From Streptomyces gardneri (lineage in GTDB: Bacteria; Actinomycetota; Actinomycetes; Streptomycetales; Streptomycetaceae): 64,000 nucleotides of DNA. The notes beneath the pieces are model-generated. The model made no database searches and was not told the DNA's origin. It saw nothing but the letters and a program-made list of their open reading frames with translations. Position 1 is the first letter of the stretch, and each line of letters starts with the position of its first letter. This document shows, piece by piece, positions 8,705 through 16,313 of this stretch. A program made the position numbers and the translations under genes. Location: the NCBI RefSeq assembly GCF_006539185.1, contig NZ_BJMN01000035.1:1-64000 (forward strand), written 5' to 3'.

Positions 8705-8724
8705 TACTGAATCGTTGTTCAGTA
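8705..8724. promoter_or_regulatory. Perfect 7-6-7 inverted repeat, likely TetR-type operator
   Basis: TACTGAA-TCGTTG-TTCAGTA, 25 bp before the dehydrogenase start and between two divergent genes. Size and symmetry fit a TetR operator; the TetR gene at 10000-10734 just downstream of the dehydrogenase is the obvious candidate regulator (inference). Confidence 0.65.
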
Positions 8725-8749
8725 AGAGCCCCGCACGAGGAGACCCGCG

Positions 8750-9928
8750 ATGAGCCCCACCCCGCTCCTGTCCGTCGACTGGACCGACCACGTGACCGGC
8801 CGCCGGGGCCATCTGGTCGTCGACCGGCTGGTGCGCGGGGTGGCCAGCGGCGGTCTGCGGATGCGCGAGGGGTGCACGGCGGCGGAGGTCGCCGGGCTCG
8901 CCCGCGGCATGACCATGAAGGAGGCCCTGCACTACGACCCCGCCGCGCGGTACGTCCCGCTGGGCGGCGCCAAGGGCGGCATCGACTGCGACCCCCGCTC
9001 CCCCGAGGCGTACGGCGTCCTCGTGCGGTACCTGCGCGCCATGCGGCCGTACATCGAGCGGTGCTGGACGACCGGGGAGGACCTGGGGCTGACCCAGGAC
9101 CTGGTGGACCGGGCCGCCGCCGAGGCCGGGCTCGTCTCCTCCGTGCAGGCCGTTTACCCGCTCCTGGACGACGAGGCGACGGCGCGGAAGCGGCTCGCCG
9201 ACGCGTTCGCGATCGAGGTGGACGGCATCGGGCTCGACGCCCTCGTCGGCGGTCTCGGAGTGGCGGAGTCCGTGCTCGTCGCCCTCGACCGGGCCGGTCG
9301 GGAGCGCGCCGGGACCCGGGTGTCGGTGCAGGGGATGGGCACGATGGGTGGGGCGACCGCCCGGTTCCTGGCCCGGGCCGGGCTGCGCGTGGTGGCCGTC
9401 GCCGACGTCCGGGGCACGATCGTGAACCCCGACGGCCTGGACGTCGAGGCACTGCTCGCCGCGCGCGACGACCACGGCACGGTCGACCGCGCGGCGCTGC
9501 GGCCCGGCGACCGGAAGGAACCGCGGGACGCCTGGCTCGCGGTCGACGCGGAGGTCCTGGTCCCGGCGGCCGTCTCGTACGCGATCGGCGCCGGGAACCA
9601 GGAGAGGATCACGGCCCGCTGGATCGCAGAGGCGGCCAACATGCCGGTCCTGCCGGAGGCCGAGGAGGCACTCGCCGCGCGCGGGGTGACCGTGCTGCCC
9701 GACGTGGTCGTGAACTCGTGCACCAACGCCTGGTGGTGGTGGACACTCTTCGGTGACATCGAGGCCGACGCCGAGCAGGCCTTCGACCGGGTACGCCGGT
9801 CCATGCGCGAGCTGGTGGGCGGCATGCTCGACCGGGCCGCGACGGACGGCACGAGCCCCCGCGCGGCGGCGCACGCGCTGGTCGCGGAGCGGCTGCCGGT
9901 GATCGCCGAGCGCTACGGCTGGTACTGA
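8750..9928 (+). CDS. Glu/Leu/Phe/Val dehydrogenase family protein
   Basis: A 392-aa amino-acid dehydrogenase. The N-terminal dimerisation/catalytic domain holds the active-site motif PLGGAKGGIDCDP. The C-terminal Rossmann domain has VSVQGMGTMGGATARFLA and a late AEAANMPVLPEAEEAL. It is expected to oxidatively deaminate an amino acid with NAD(P)+; whether this is Glu or a branched-chain or aromatic substrate cannot be read off. The C-terminal tryptophan cluster NAWWWWTLFGD is notable. The ATG is preceded by GAGGAG. It is likely controlled by the palindrome at 8705-8724 and forms a unit with the TetR gene 71 bp downstream. Confidence 0.9.
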   Translation: MSPTPLLSVDWTDHVTGRRGHLVVDRLVRGVASGGLRMREGCTAAEVAGLARGMTMKEALHYDPAARYVPLGGAKGGIDCDPRSPEAYGVLVRYLRAMRPYIERCWTTGEDLGLTQDLVDRAAAEAGLVSSVQAVYPLLDDEATARKRLADAFAIEVDGIGLDALVGGLGVAESVLVALDRAGRERAGTRVSVQGMGTMGGATARFLARAGLRVVAVADVRGTIVNPDGLDVEALLAARDDHGTVDRAALRPGDRKEPRDAWLAVDAEVLVPAAVSYAIGAGNQERITARWIAEAANMPVLPEAEEALAARGVTVLPDVVVNSCTNAWWWWTLFGDIEADAEQAFDRVRRSMRELVGGMLDRAATDGTSPRAAAHALVAERLPVIAERYGWY

Positions 9929-9999
9929 GCGCTCCGGCCGGTGTTCGGCCCGGCCGTAGATGATCATGCCTTTGTCATGTGCTGTGTAGGCTGCTCCGC

Positions 10000-10734
10000 G
10001 TGGCGAGAGTGCGGTTGAGCGTGGCGGAGCGGCGGGAGGAGCTGCTGCGGGCCGCCGTCGACCAGATCGAGGCCCGGGGCGTCACCGCCGTCCGGATCTC
10101 CGACGTGGCTTCGGCACTCGGCGTGAGCAACGCCCTGGTGCTCTACCACTTCTCCACCAAGGAACAGCTGGTGGCAGCCGCCTTCTCGCATGCGGCCGAG
10201 GGCGACCTCGCCCGCCTGCGCCAACTGCTCGGCCGGCGCTCCACGGCGGAACGCCGACTGCGCGCAGCCGTCCGCTGGTACGCGCCGACGGGGCAGGCCA
10301 AGGGCTGGCGGCTGTGGATCGAGGGGTGGGCCGCCTCGCTGCGCGACCCCGGGCTGCGCGAGGTCGCCGCCTCGCTGGACCGGGAGTGGAAGGCGGCACT
10401 GGCCCGGGTGATCGCGGAGGGGGTGGAGGCCGGCGAGTTCCGCTGTGCCGACCCGACCGCGGCGGCCTGGCGGCTCACCGCGTTCCTCGACGGGCTCGCC
10501 GTGCAGACGACGGCGTACACCGGCTCCCTCCCGCGCGCCACGCTGCTGCGCTGGGCGGACGCCGCCCTCGCCCGGGAACTCGGCCTGCCCGAGGAGACGG
10601 TGGGCGGCGCCCTCGCGGCCGCGCCGGGCGCGGCCGGTCCACACGAGGAGAACGGCGAGGACGACGAGGACGAGGCGAACGGGGGAACCGGGGAGAACGG
10701 CCAGGACGGGGCGGCGGGACCGCCCGGCTCCTAG
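10000..10734 (+). CDS. TetR-family regulator with BetI-like C-terminal domain
   Basis: 244 aa from the GTG at 10000. The N-terminal helix-turn-helix reads VAERREELLRAAVDQIE ... ISDVASALGVSNALVLYHFSTKEQL. The ligand domain has the REVAASLDREWKAAL region typical of BetI/YcdC-like members. The last 40 residues are an acidic, Gly/Asn-rich tail. A TAGGCT -10-like hexamer at 9987-9992 would place the transcript start at the GTG, so the mRNA may be leaderless. It converges on the SIMPL gene, leaving 2 bp between stops. It is the likely regulator of the upstream dehydrogenase. Confidence 0.9.
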   Translation: MARVRLSVAERREELLRAAVDQIEARGVTAVRISDVASALGVSNALVLYHFSTKEQLVAAAFSHAAEGDLARLRQLLGRRSTAERRLRAAVRWYAPTGQAKGWRLWIEGWAASLRDPGLREVAASLDREWKAALARVIAEGVEAGEFRCADPTAAAWRLTAFLDGLAVQTTAYTGSLPRATLLRWADAALARELGLPEETVGGALAAAPGAAGPHEENGEDDEDEANGGTGENGQDGAAGPPGS

Positions 10735-10736
10735 CC

Positions 10737-11594
10737 TCAGACCAGCTCGAAGACCGCCGAGACGGTGACCTGCTCCTCGATCTCGCCGGGAGCCAGCGGG
10801 ACACCCGGCTCGTCCGCGGGCATCGAGGGGACGGCGCCGTGGCCGGGGCGTACCGAGTCGCCCTCGCTGAGCGAGACCAGCCGGCCGAGTCGGTGTCCGC
10901 TGAGCCGCGCGTGCTGCGAGGCCTTCTCGTACGCGTCCTGGAAGGCGGCCTCACGCGCCTTCACCCGCAGCGCCGAGGGGTCGGCGACGTCGAAGACGAC
11001 GCCGTTGGTCCGGCCCGCGTCCCCCGTGGCGTCGTTGACCGCGCCGATGACCTGCCCGGTCCTGTCGAGGTCGCGGACCTTCACGGAGAAGGACTGACCG
11101 GCCTGGTACCCGGTCACCTTGCTCTCCCCCTGCGTGTTCTGCGTGTACACCGGAGACAGCGAGAGGCTGTCGGTCCGGATGTCCCGGTCGGCGATCCCCT
11201 CCTTGCGCACCACCTCCAGCAGGGCCTTGGCAGCGGTGCTCTGCGCGGCCATGGCCTCCTTCGCCGTCTTACGGGTCGCCTCGACCCCGACGGACAGGAT
11301 CGCCAGATCCGGTGCGGCGGCCGCCCGGCCGCTCCCGGTGACACTCACGGTGGCGGGCGCGGCCTCCTGGGCGGTGGTGCGGAGGGCGGTCCGCTCGGGC
11401 GCGGCGGCCAGGGCGGGGCCGGCCGTACCGACGAGCAGCCCGCCGAGCACGGCGGTGGCGGCGAACAGACGGGCGGCGCGGGCGGTCGTCGAGGCACGGG
11501 CGGTCGTCGAGGGACGAGCGGTGGAGGTGCGGGCGGTCGTCGGGGCATGGGCGGTCGTGGAAGTGCAGGCGGTCCGGGGCTGGCTGGTCGTCAC
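10737..11594 (-). CDS. Secreted SIMPL (DUF541) domain protein
   Basis: A 285-aa protein. An unusually long Thr/Ala/Arg-rich N-terminus precedes a signal-peptide core (LFAATAVLGGLLVGTAGPALA), then a SIMPL domain (about residues 80-285): VSVTGSGRAAAAPDLAILSV, TDSLSLSPVYTQ and a YEKASQHARLSG helix. SIMPL proteins are oligomeric periplasmic or secreted proteins of loosely defined stress role. The GTG at 11594 has GAAGGGA upstream. The codons for the N-terminal stretch are a tandem DNA repeat (11480-11570). Confidence 0.88.
   Translation of the reverse strand: MTTSQPRTACTSTTAHAPTTARTSTARPSTTARASTTARAARLFAATAVLGGLLVGTAGPALAAAPERTALRTTAQEAAPATVSVTGSGRAAAAPDLAILSVGVEATRKTAKEAMAAQSTAAKALLEVVRKEGIADRDIRTDSLSLSPVYTQNTQGESKVTGYQAGQSFSVKVRDLDRTGQVIGAVNDATGDAGRTNGVVFDVADPSALRVKAREAAFQDAYEKASQHARLSGHRLGRLVSLSEGDSVRPGHGAVPSMPADEPGVPLAPGEIEEQVTVSAVFELV
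11480..11570. repeat. Tandem about 18-bp repeat inside the SIMPL signal-peptide region
   Basis: Five units based on GGGCGGTCGTCGAGGCAC (one shortened to 15 bp) plus a partial sixth. It encodes the repeated Thr-Thr-Ala-Arg-type stretch ahead of the hydrophobic core, so copy number changes would lengthen the N-region in frame. Confidence 0.7.
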
Positions 11595-11733
11595 AGGCGG
11601 TCCCTTCGGGGGTGGGTGCCGGGGCTCCGGCGGGCACATCCCAGCACCCGACACCGCCGCCTCCCGCACGCCACTCCTGACCGGCCGCGCCCTTCACCTC
11701 TCCGTACCAGCCGTGCCCTGGCCCCGTGCCCGC

Positions 11734-12792
11734 TCAGGTCTGGACGAGCGGCTCGTACGCCTCGGCGGCGAGTCCGAAGGTCCAGGCCACGCCCTCCCGG
11801 GCGGTCCGGGTCGAGGGCGGCACCCGCAGCCAGTACGTGCGGTGGCTGCCGTCCGGTTCGGGCGTGGAGTTGACCACCTCGACCATCACCACGTCCTCGT
11901 CGTCGGCGAGTTCGACGCGCCACAGGACGCCCGTCTCGTCGCGGTGCTCGTGCCGGGCGCCGGACACCGCGAGGTAGCGGTCGTAGCCGTAGTACTCCAG
12001 CATCACGCGCCGCAGTTCGGCGTTCTCCTCCGCCCGTATCCGCTCGGGGGTGAGGTCGGCGAGACCGGCCAGGAAGTCGGCGGCGACCGGCATGCCCCGC
12101 CAGGCGTGGAGGGCGAAGCCGTCGGCGTAGGCGAGGGCCGGTCCGTCGCCGCGGTCGAGGCGGCCGGCCTCGTCCCGGTGGAGCTCGACGGGACGTTCGC
12201 AGACCACCGCGACGTTCTCGAAGGGCCACCACCAGCCCGCGTGCTCGGCGACGGCGGCGAGCCCCGCGAGCCGCTCGCCCCGCCCGTCGAAGGCGGCCAG
12301 CCAGGCGGCGTCGTGCTGGCCGAGCACCGCGTCGAGCAGCACGAGCCGCACGGCGGTCGCCTCCGGCCCGGACGCGCCGGCCCCCGTACCCGCGGCGGTC
12401 TCCTCCGCCGTGGCTCTGTCGACCGTGGCGGCCTCCGTCACCCCGGCCCGGATCCGCTCGGCGAGCGCCCGCGTGAGGTCCCAGAGGCCCGCGCCGGTCG
12501 CCTGCCAGTGCGCCGCCCAGCCGGCGGGGCCGAGCGCGTCGTGGAGGCGTCGCCGCTCCTCGGCCCAGGGCCGGGTGCGCACCTCGTCCCGTACCGAACG
12601 GCCCGGGTCCGTGAGCCCTCTGACGAGCGCGACGGCCGCGAGCGGCGAGTCCGCCCAGAGCACGCGTCCGGGCTCGGCGAGCCCCGCCGTGCGGTAGGCG
12701 AGCCGGACCCCGGCCTCGGCGGCGGCGCGGTCGGCCGGTCCGGTGGCCGCGGCGACGGCCCGCCACTTGTCCTGTGCGGTGGTGTGGTTCAT
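11734..12792 (-). CDS. DUF6745-type protein
   Basis: A 352-aa soluble protein that I place in the DUF6745 family, based on the pattern AVRLVLLDAVLGQHDAAWLAAF, AGWWWPFENVAVVCERP, RLDRGDGPALAYADGFALHAWRG and late LWRVELADDEDVVMVEVVN. Function unknown. The ATG at 12792 has GGGGGA upstream. It follows the 108-aa gene by 28 bp (same operon) and is divergent from the STM401x cassette. The central Ala/Thr-rich stretch (about residues 120-140) is low complexity. Confidence 0.75.
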   Translation of the reverse strand: MNHTTAQDKWRAVAAATGPADRAAAEAGVRLAYRTAGLAEPGRVLWADSPLAAVALVRGLTDPGRSVRDEVRTRPWAEERRRLHDALGPAGWAAHWQATGAGLWDLTRALAERIRAGVTEAATVDRATAEETAAGTGAGASGPEATAVRLVLLDAVLGQHDAAWLAAFDGRGERLAGLAAVAEHAGWWWPFENVAVVCERPVELHRDEAGRLDRGDGPALAYADGFALHAWRGMPVAADFLAGLADLTPERIRAEENAELRRVMLEYYGYDRYLAVSGARHEHRDETGVLWRVELADDEDVVMVEVVNSTPEPDGSHRTYWLRVPPSTRTAREGVAWTFGLAAEAYEPLVQT

Positions 12793-12820
12793 GTCGGTGT
12801 CCCCCAGGTCTCTCTCTCGG

Positions 12821-13147
12821 TCAGTCCGCGACGATCCGGTAGGCGCCGGGCACGTACTCCCGCTGGCGCACCACCCGGTACCAGCCCTTGGGCAGCGGGA
12901 TCGGAGCGTGTTCCTCGTGCACCACCCGGCCGCCCTCGGGCAGTTCGAGGAGCAGCGGGCCGAAGGGCCCCGGCTCCCGCACGAGTCGGCCGGGCCCCGG
13001 AATCGCGTGGGCATGTCCGGTCACCTCGCCGAGGGCGAGGACCAGGCGGCCCCTGGCGTCTCTCGGCTCCCCCGCCGCGGCCTTCGCCCGGGCCGGTACG
13101 GCCGTCTCGTCGACGGGCGCGATCAGCACGTCTCCCTGCCGGTACAT
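12821..13147 (-). CDS. Small conserved-looking protein paired with DUF6745
   Basis: 108 aa beginning MYRQGDVLIAPVD, with EVTGHAHAIPGPGRLV, LLLELPEGGRVVHEEHAPI and a terminal KGWYRVVRQREYVPG segment; a mostly beta protein by appearance, without membrane segments. I know no function. The ATG at 13147 has GGGGAGGGGAGAG upstream and was preferred over an earlier in-frame start. It is first in a two-gene operon with the DUF6745 gene and shares a 177-bp divergent region with STM4015. Confidence 0.75.
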   Translation of the reverse strand: MYRQGDVLIAPVDETAVPARAKAAAGEPRDARGRLVLALGEVTGHAHAIPGPGRLVREPGPFGPLLLELPEGGRVVHEEHAPIPLPKGWYRVVRQREYVPGAYRIVAD

Positions 13148-13162
13148 GGCTCTCCCCTCCCC

Positions 13163-13184
13163 GTTCGGCATCGATCGGCCGAAC
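13163..13184. promoter_or_regulatory. Inverted repeat GTTCGGC-N8-GCCGAAC in the divergent region
   Basis: Perfect 7-bp arms with an 8-bp spacer, 16 bp before the 108-aa gene and within the shared region with the STM401x cassette. Could be a repressor site or an mRNA hairpin in the 5' leader; the regulator is unknown. Confidence 0.45.
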
Positions 13185-13324
13185 ACGAGAACGACGCTAG
13201 GGGCAGGGTCTGACAATCGCCCCTGGCCCGGTGGAGCGGCCCCGGCGAAGGGCGTTGTCGGTGCCGCTTGGTACAACTCTTGGCATCAGCCGACTCAACG
13301 TCATCCGTTGTCTGGAGCACTGTC

Positions 13325-14308
13325 ATGACCATCGGGAAATACCAGCACGAGTTCCACGGCCTTCCCGTGTTCGACTTCCCGGGCGTGCTCGCAGACCCCG
13401 ACGAGGGCACGACCGCGTCCACCGGGCTGCCCGACGCGGAAGCGGTCGCCTGGCGGATCTCCGCCCCGACGTACAGCGACCCCGGGGACGAGCACTGGGA
13501 GCCGCTCTTCGAGCGGTTCCTCAAGACGGTCGACGCGGAGCGGGTGCGCGCGCTGGTCGTCGGGGGCTGGGACGAGCCGTACGAGACCTCGTCCGCCTTC
13601 GTCGTCGCGGCGCTGGTCGCCGCCCGCGACCGGCTCACGGGCCTGCGGGCGGTGTTCCTCGGGGACATGACGGGTGAGGACTGCGAGATCTCGTGGATCG
13701 TGCAGTCCGATGTGACGCCGCTGCTCGCCGCCTACCCGGCGCTGCGGGAGTTCGGGGTGCGCGGGGGCACCGACCTGCTCTTCCCCCCGATCCGGCACGA
13801 GGGTCTGGAGACCCTGGCGGTCGAGACGGGCGGCCTGCCCGCCGCGGTCGTACGCGGGATCGTCGGCAGCGAGCTGCCCGCCCTGGAGAACCTCGAACTC
13901 TGGCTCGGAACCGACGAGTACGGCGGCGACGCGACCACCGAGGACCTGGCGCCGCTGCTCGCCGGGACGGGCTTCCCCGCCCTGCGCCGCCTGGGCCTGT
14001 GCAACAGCGTCATCCAGGACGCGATCGCCGCGGCCGTGGCCGGTGCCCCGGTCGTCGCCCGGATCGAGCGGCTCGACCTCTCCATGGGCGTGCTCACGGA
14101 CGAGGGCGCGGCCGCCCTGCTCGACGGGCAGCCGCTGACCCACCTCACCCACCTCGACCTCTCCCACCACTACCTGTCGGAGGCGATGAGCGAGCGGGTG
14201 CGCGCCGCGCTCGTCCCGCACGGCGTGACGGTCGTCCTCGACGACGCCCAGGAGCCGGACGACGACGGTGACGGCGAGGTCTACCGGTACGTCGCGGTAG
14301 CCGAATGA
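13325..14308 (+). CDS. STM4015-family leucine-rich-repeat protein
   Basis: A 327-aa protein opening MTIGKYQHEFHGLPVFDF, matching the STM4015 family. From about residue 130 it has regularly spaced leucine-rich units (LREFGVRG, LETLAVETGG, LENLELWLG, LRRLGLCNS, IERLDLSMG, LTHLDLSHHY), ending with an acidic tail. LRR proteins usually present a binding surface, so this is the likely recognition component of the cassette (inference). The ATG at 13325 was chosen at the family start, not the longer frame. Its end overlaps STM4014 by an ATGA. No signal peptide. Confidence 0.88.
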   Translation: MTIGKYQHEFHGLPVFDFPGVLADPDEGTTASTGLPDAEAVAWRISAPTYSDPGDEHWEPLFERFLKTVDAERVRALVVGGWDEPYETSSAFVVAALVAARDRLTGLRAVFLGDMTGEDCEISWIVQSDVTPLLAAYPALREFGVRGGTDLLFPPIRHEGLETLAVETGGLPAAVVRGIVGSELPALENLELWLGTDEYGGDATTEDLAPLLAGTGFPALRRLGLCNSVIQDAIAAAVAGAPVVARIERLDLSMGVLTDEGAAALLDGQPLTHLTHLDLSHHYLSEAMSERVRAALVPHGVTVVLDDAQEPDDDGDGEVYRYVAVAE

Positions 14309-15480
14309 CCGACCGCCCGCGCCTTGTCGTCGTCGGTGATCCGGCGGGCCGCCGCGTCGCGTTCTTCCAGGACGCGCTGCGGGCCGCCGGGCTGCCCGGG
14401 GCGCGGGTGGTGTCCTGGCCGGACGTCCTGTGCGGCCGGGCGCGGTTCACCGCCGGCGAGACCGTGCGGCTGGACTCGCCCGGCGAGGACCCGGAGGCCG
14501 ACCGGCTGCTGCGCGGGGTCGACGACCCGGCCCGGGTCGAGGGCTCCGGTCGCTGGTACGCCCGGTTCACCGCCGCCGTCGCGGGACTCGCGCAGACCGT
14601 CGGGGACGCGGGAGCCGCGCTCGTCGACGACCCCCGCGAGCTGGCGGTCCTCTTCGACAAGCGGCTGAGCCACGGCCGGCTGCGGGCGGCCGGTGTGCCG
14701 GTGCCCGAGTCGCCGACCTCGGGGCCCGCCGCCCCGGCCGTGGGCGGCTGGGCGGACCTCCGGTCGCTGCTCGACGCGGCCGGTCTCCGGCGGGTGTTCG
14801 TGAAGCTCGCGCACGGCTCCTCCGCCTCGGGAGTGCTCGCGGTGGAGACGAACGGCGCGGGCAGGATCCAGGCGACGACCTCGGTGGAGCGCGGCCCGGA
14901 CGGGCGCCTCTTCAACTCCCTGCGGGTACGGCGCTACACGGGCGAGCGGGAGGTCGCCGCGATCGTGGACGCGCTCGCCCCCGACGGGCTGCACGTCGAG
15001 CGCTGGCTGCCGAAGGCCACGCAGGACGGCCGGGCCGCCGACCTGCGGGTGGTGGTGATCGACGGTCGGGCCACCCATGCCGTCGTGCGTACCAGCCGCT
15101 CCCCGATGACCAATCTGCACCTGGGGGGCGCCCGGGGCGACCTGGCCGCCGCCCGGGCCGCGATCGGCTCGGCGGGCGGGCGGTGGGAGGACGCGCTCGG
15201 CGTGTGCGAGCGGGCCGCCGCCGCCTTCCCCGGCACCCGGTGCGTGGGCGTCGACCTGCTTCCGGCCACCGGCTGGCGCCGCTTCGCGGTGGGCGAGGTC
15301 AACGCCTTCGGCGATCTGCTGCCCGGGCTCACGGGTCTGCCGGGCGGCACCGCCGAGGGCCTCGACACCTACGCGGCGCAGGTCGCCGCGCAGTTCCCCG
15401 AAGCCCGCACCGCACCCGCGGTCTCCCCCGCGGTCTCCCCCACGAAACGAACGAGCACCACAGGAACGAGCACCACGTGA
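14305..15480 (+). CDS. STM4014-family ATP-grasp-like protein
   Basis: A 391-aa protein of the STM4014 family. ATP-grasp features: VFVKLAHGSSASGVLAV (nucleotide-binding lysine strand), HVERWLPKA (E-x-W/L hinge), DLRVVVIDGRATHAVVRTS, and the magnesium-binding EVNAFGD near residue 335. ATP-grasp enzymes form an acyl-phosphate and ligate it to an amine, thiol or hydroxyl, so a ligase role is expected; the substrates are unknown. The C-terminal 30 residues are a Thr/Pro-rich linker. It is coupled to its neighbours by 4-bp overlaps on both sides. Confidence 0.85.
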   Translation: MTDRPRLVVVGDPAGRRVAFFQDALRAAGLPGARVVSWPDVLCGRARFTAGETVRLDSPGEDPEADRLLRGVDDPARVEGSGRWYARFTAAVAGLAQTVGDAGAALVDDPRELAVLFDKRLSHGRLRAAGVPVPESPTSGPAAPAVGGWADLRSLLDAAGLRRVFVKLAHGSSASGVLAVETNGAGRIQATTSVERGPDGRLFNSLRVRRYTGEREVAAIVDALAPDGLHVERWLPKATQDGRAADLRVVVIDGRATHAVVRTSRSPMTNLHLGGARGDLAAARAAIGSAGGRWEDALGVCERAAAAFPGTRCVGVDLLPATGWRRFAVGEVNAFGDLLPGLTGLPGGTAEGLDTYAAQVAAQFPEARTAPAVSPAVSPTKRTSTTGTSTT

Positions 15481-16313
15481 ACCAGCCCGACATGAACGCG
15501 ATCGTCGGCAGCCACGATCTGCTCCTGGTCACCCTCGACACGCTGCGGTACGACGTGGCGGCCGAGCTGGCGGCCGAGGGGCGCATCCCGCATCTGGCCC
15601 GGCATCTGCCCGGCGGGGTCTGGGAGCGGCGGCACGCGCCCGGCAGCTTCACGTACGCCTCCCACCAGGCGATCTTCGCCGGCTTCCTGCCGACGCCGGA
15701 CGCCCCGGGACCGCACCCACGGCTGTTCGCGGCCCGCTTCGCGGGCAGCGAGTCGACCGCCGACGGGACCTACGTCCACGACACCCCGGACCTGGTCTCG
15801 GCGCTCGCCGGCGAGGGTTACCGGACGGTCTGCGTCGGCGGGGTGGGCTTCTTCAACAACCAGCCGCCCCTCGGCTCCGTGCTTCCCGGCCTCTTCCAGG
15901 AGAGCCACTGGGAGCCGTCCTTCGGCGTCGCCTCCCCGACCTCCTTCGAGTCCCAGGTGACCCGCGCCGAGGAGGTCGTCGCCGCGCTCCCCCACGACCG
16001 GCGGCTCTTCCTCTTCGTCAACGTCTCCGCGCTGCACCAGCCCAACTGGTTCCACCTGCCGGGGGCGACCCGTGAGACCGGGGACTCCCGGGCCACCCAC
16101 GCGGCGGCCCTCGAATACGTCGACCGGCACATCGGACGGCTCTTCGGCGCGATGAGCAGCCGGCGCCCCTGCTTCGCGATCGTCTGCTCGGACCACGGCA
16201 CCGCGTACGGGGAGGACGGCCACACCGGGCACCGGCTCGGCCACGAGGTCGTGTGGACCGTGCCGTACGCGCAGTTCGAGCTGGCGGGCCCGGAGCGGAA
16301 GGCCTCGGCATGA
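15477..16313 (+). CDS. STM4013/SEN3800-family alkaline-phosphatase/sulfatase-fold hydrolase
   Basis: A 278-aa protein. LLVTLDTLRYD near residues 16-26 supplies the first metal Asp, the nucleophile region reads APGSFTYASHQAIFAGF (about 54-70), and CSDHGTAYGEDGHTGHRLGHE gives the Asp-His and His metal ligands. This is the alkaline phosphatase/sulfatase superfamily. The sulfatase C/S-x-P-x-R formylglycine signature is absent; a Ser or Thr (S57, T59 or S62) is the likely nucleophile. The GTG at 15477 overlaps the STM4014 stop; an ATG at 15492 is the alternative. It is coupled to STM4012 by ATGA. Confidence 0.85.
   Translation: MNQPDMNAIVGSHDLLLVTLDTLRYDVAAELAAEGRIPHLARHLPGGVWERRHAPGSFTYASHQAIFAGFLPTPDAPGPHPRLFAARFAGSESTADGTYVHDTPDLVSALAGEGYRTVCVGGVGFFNNQPPLGSVLPGLFQESHWEPSFGVASPTSFESQVTRAEEVVAALPHDRRLFLFVNVSALHQPNWFHLPGATRETGDSRATHAAALEYVDRHIGRLFGAMSSRRPCFAIVCSDHGTAYGEDGHTGHRLGHEVVWTVPYAQFELAGPERKASA

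Noticed and set aside
7362..9452. 696-residue minus-strand frame over the MBL and dehydrogenase genes
   Set aside because: Arg/Pro-rich composition, no domains, and it covers two well-supported genes in other frames.
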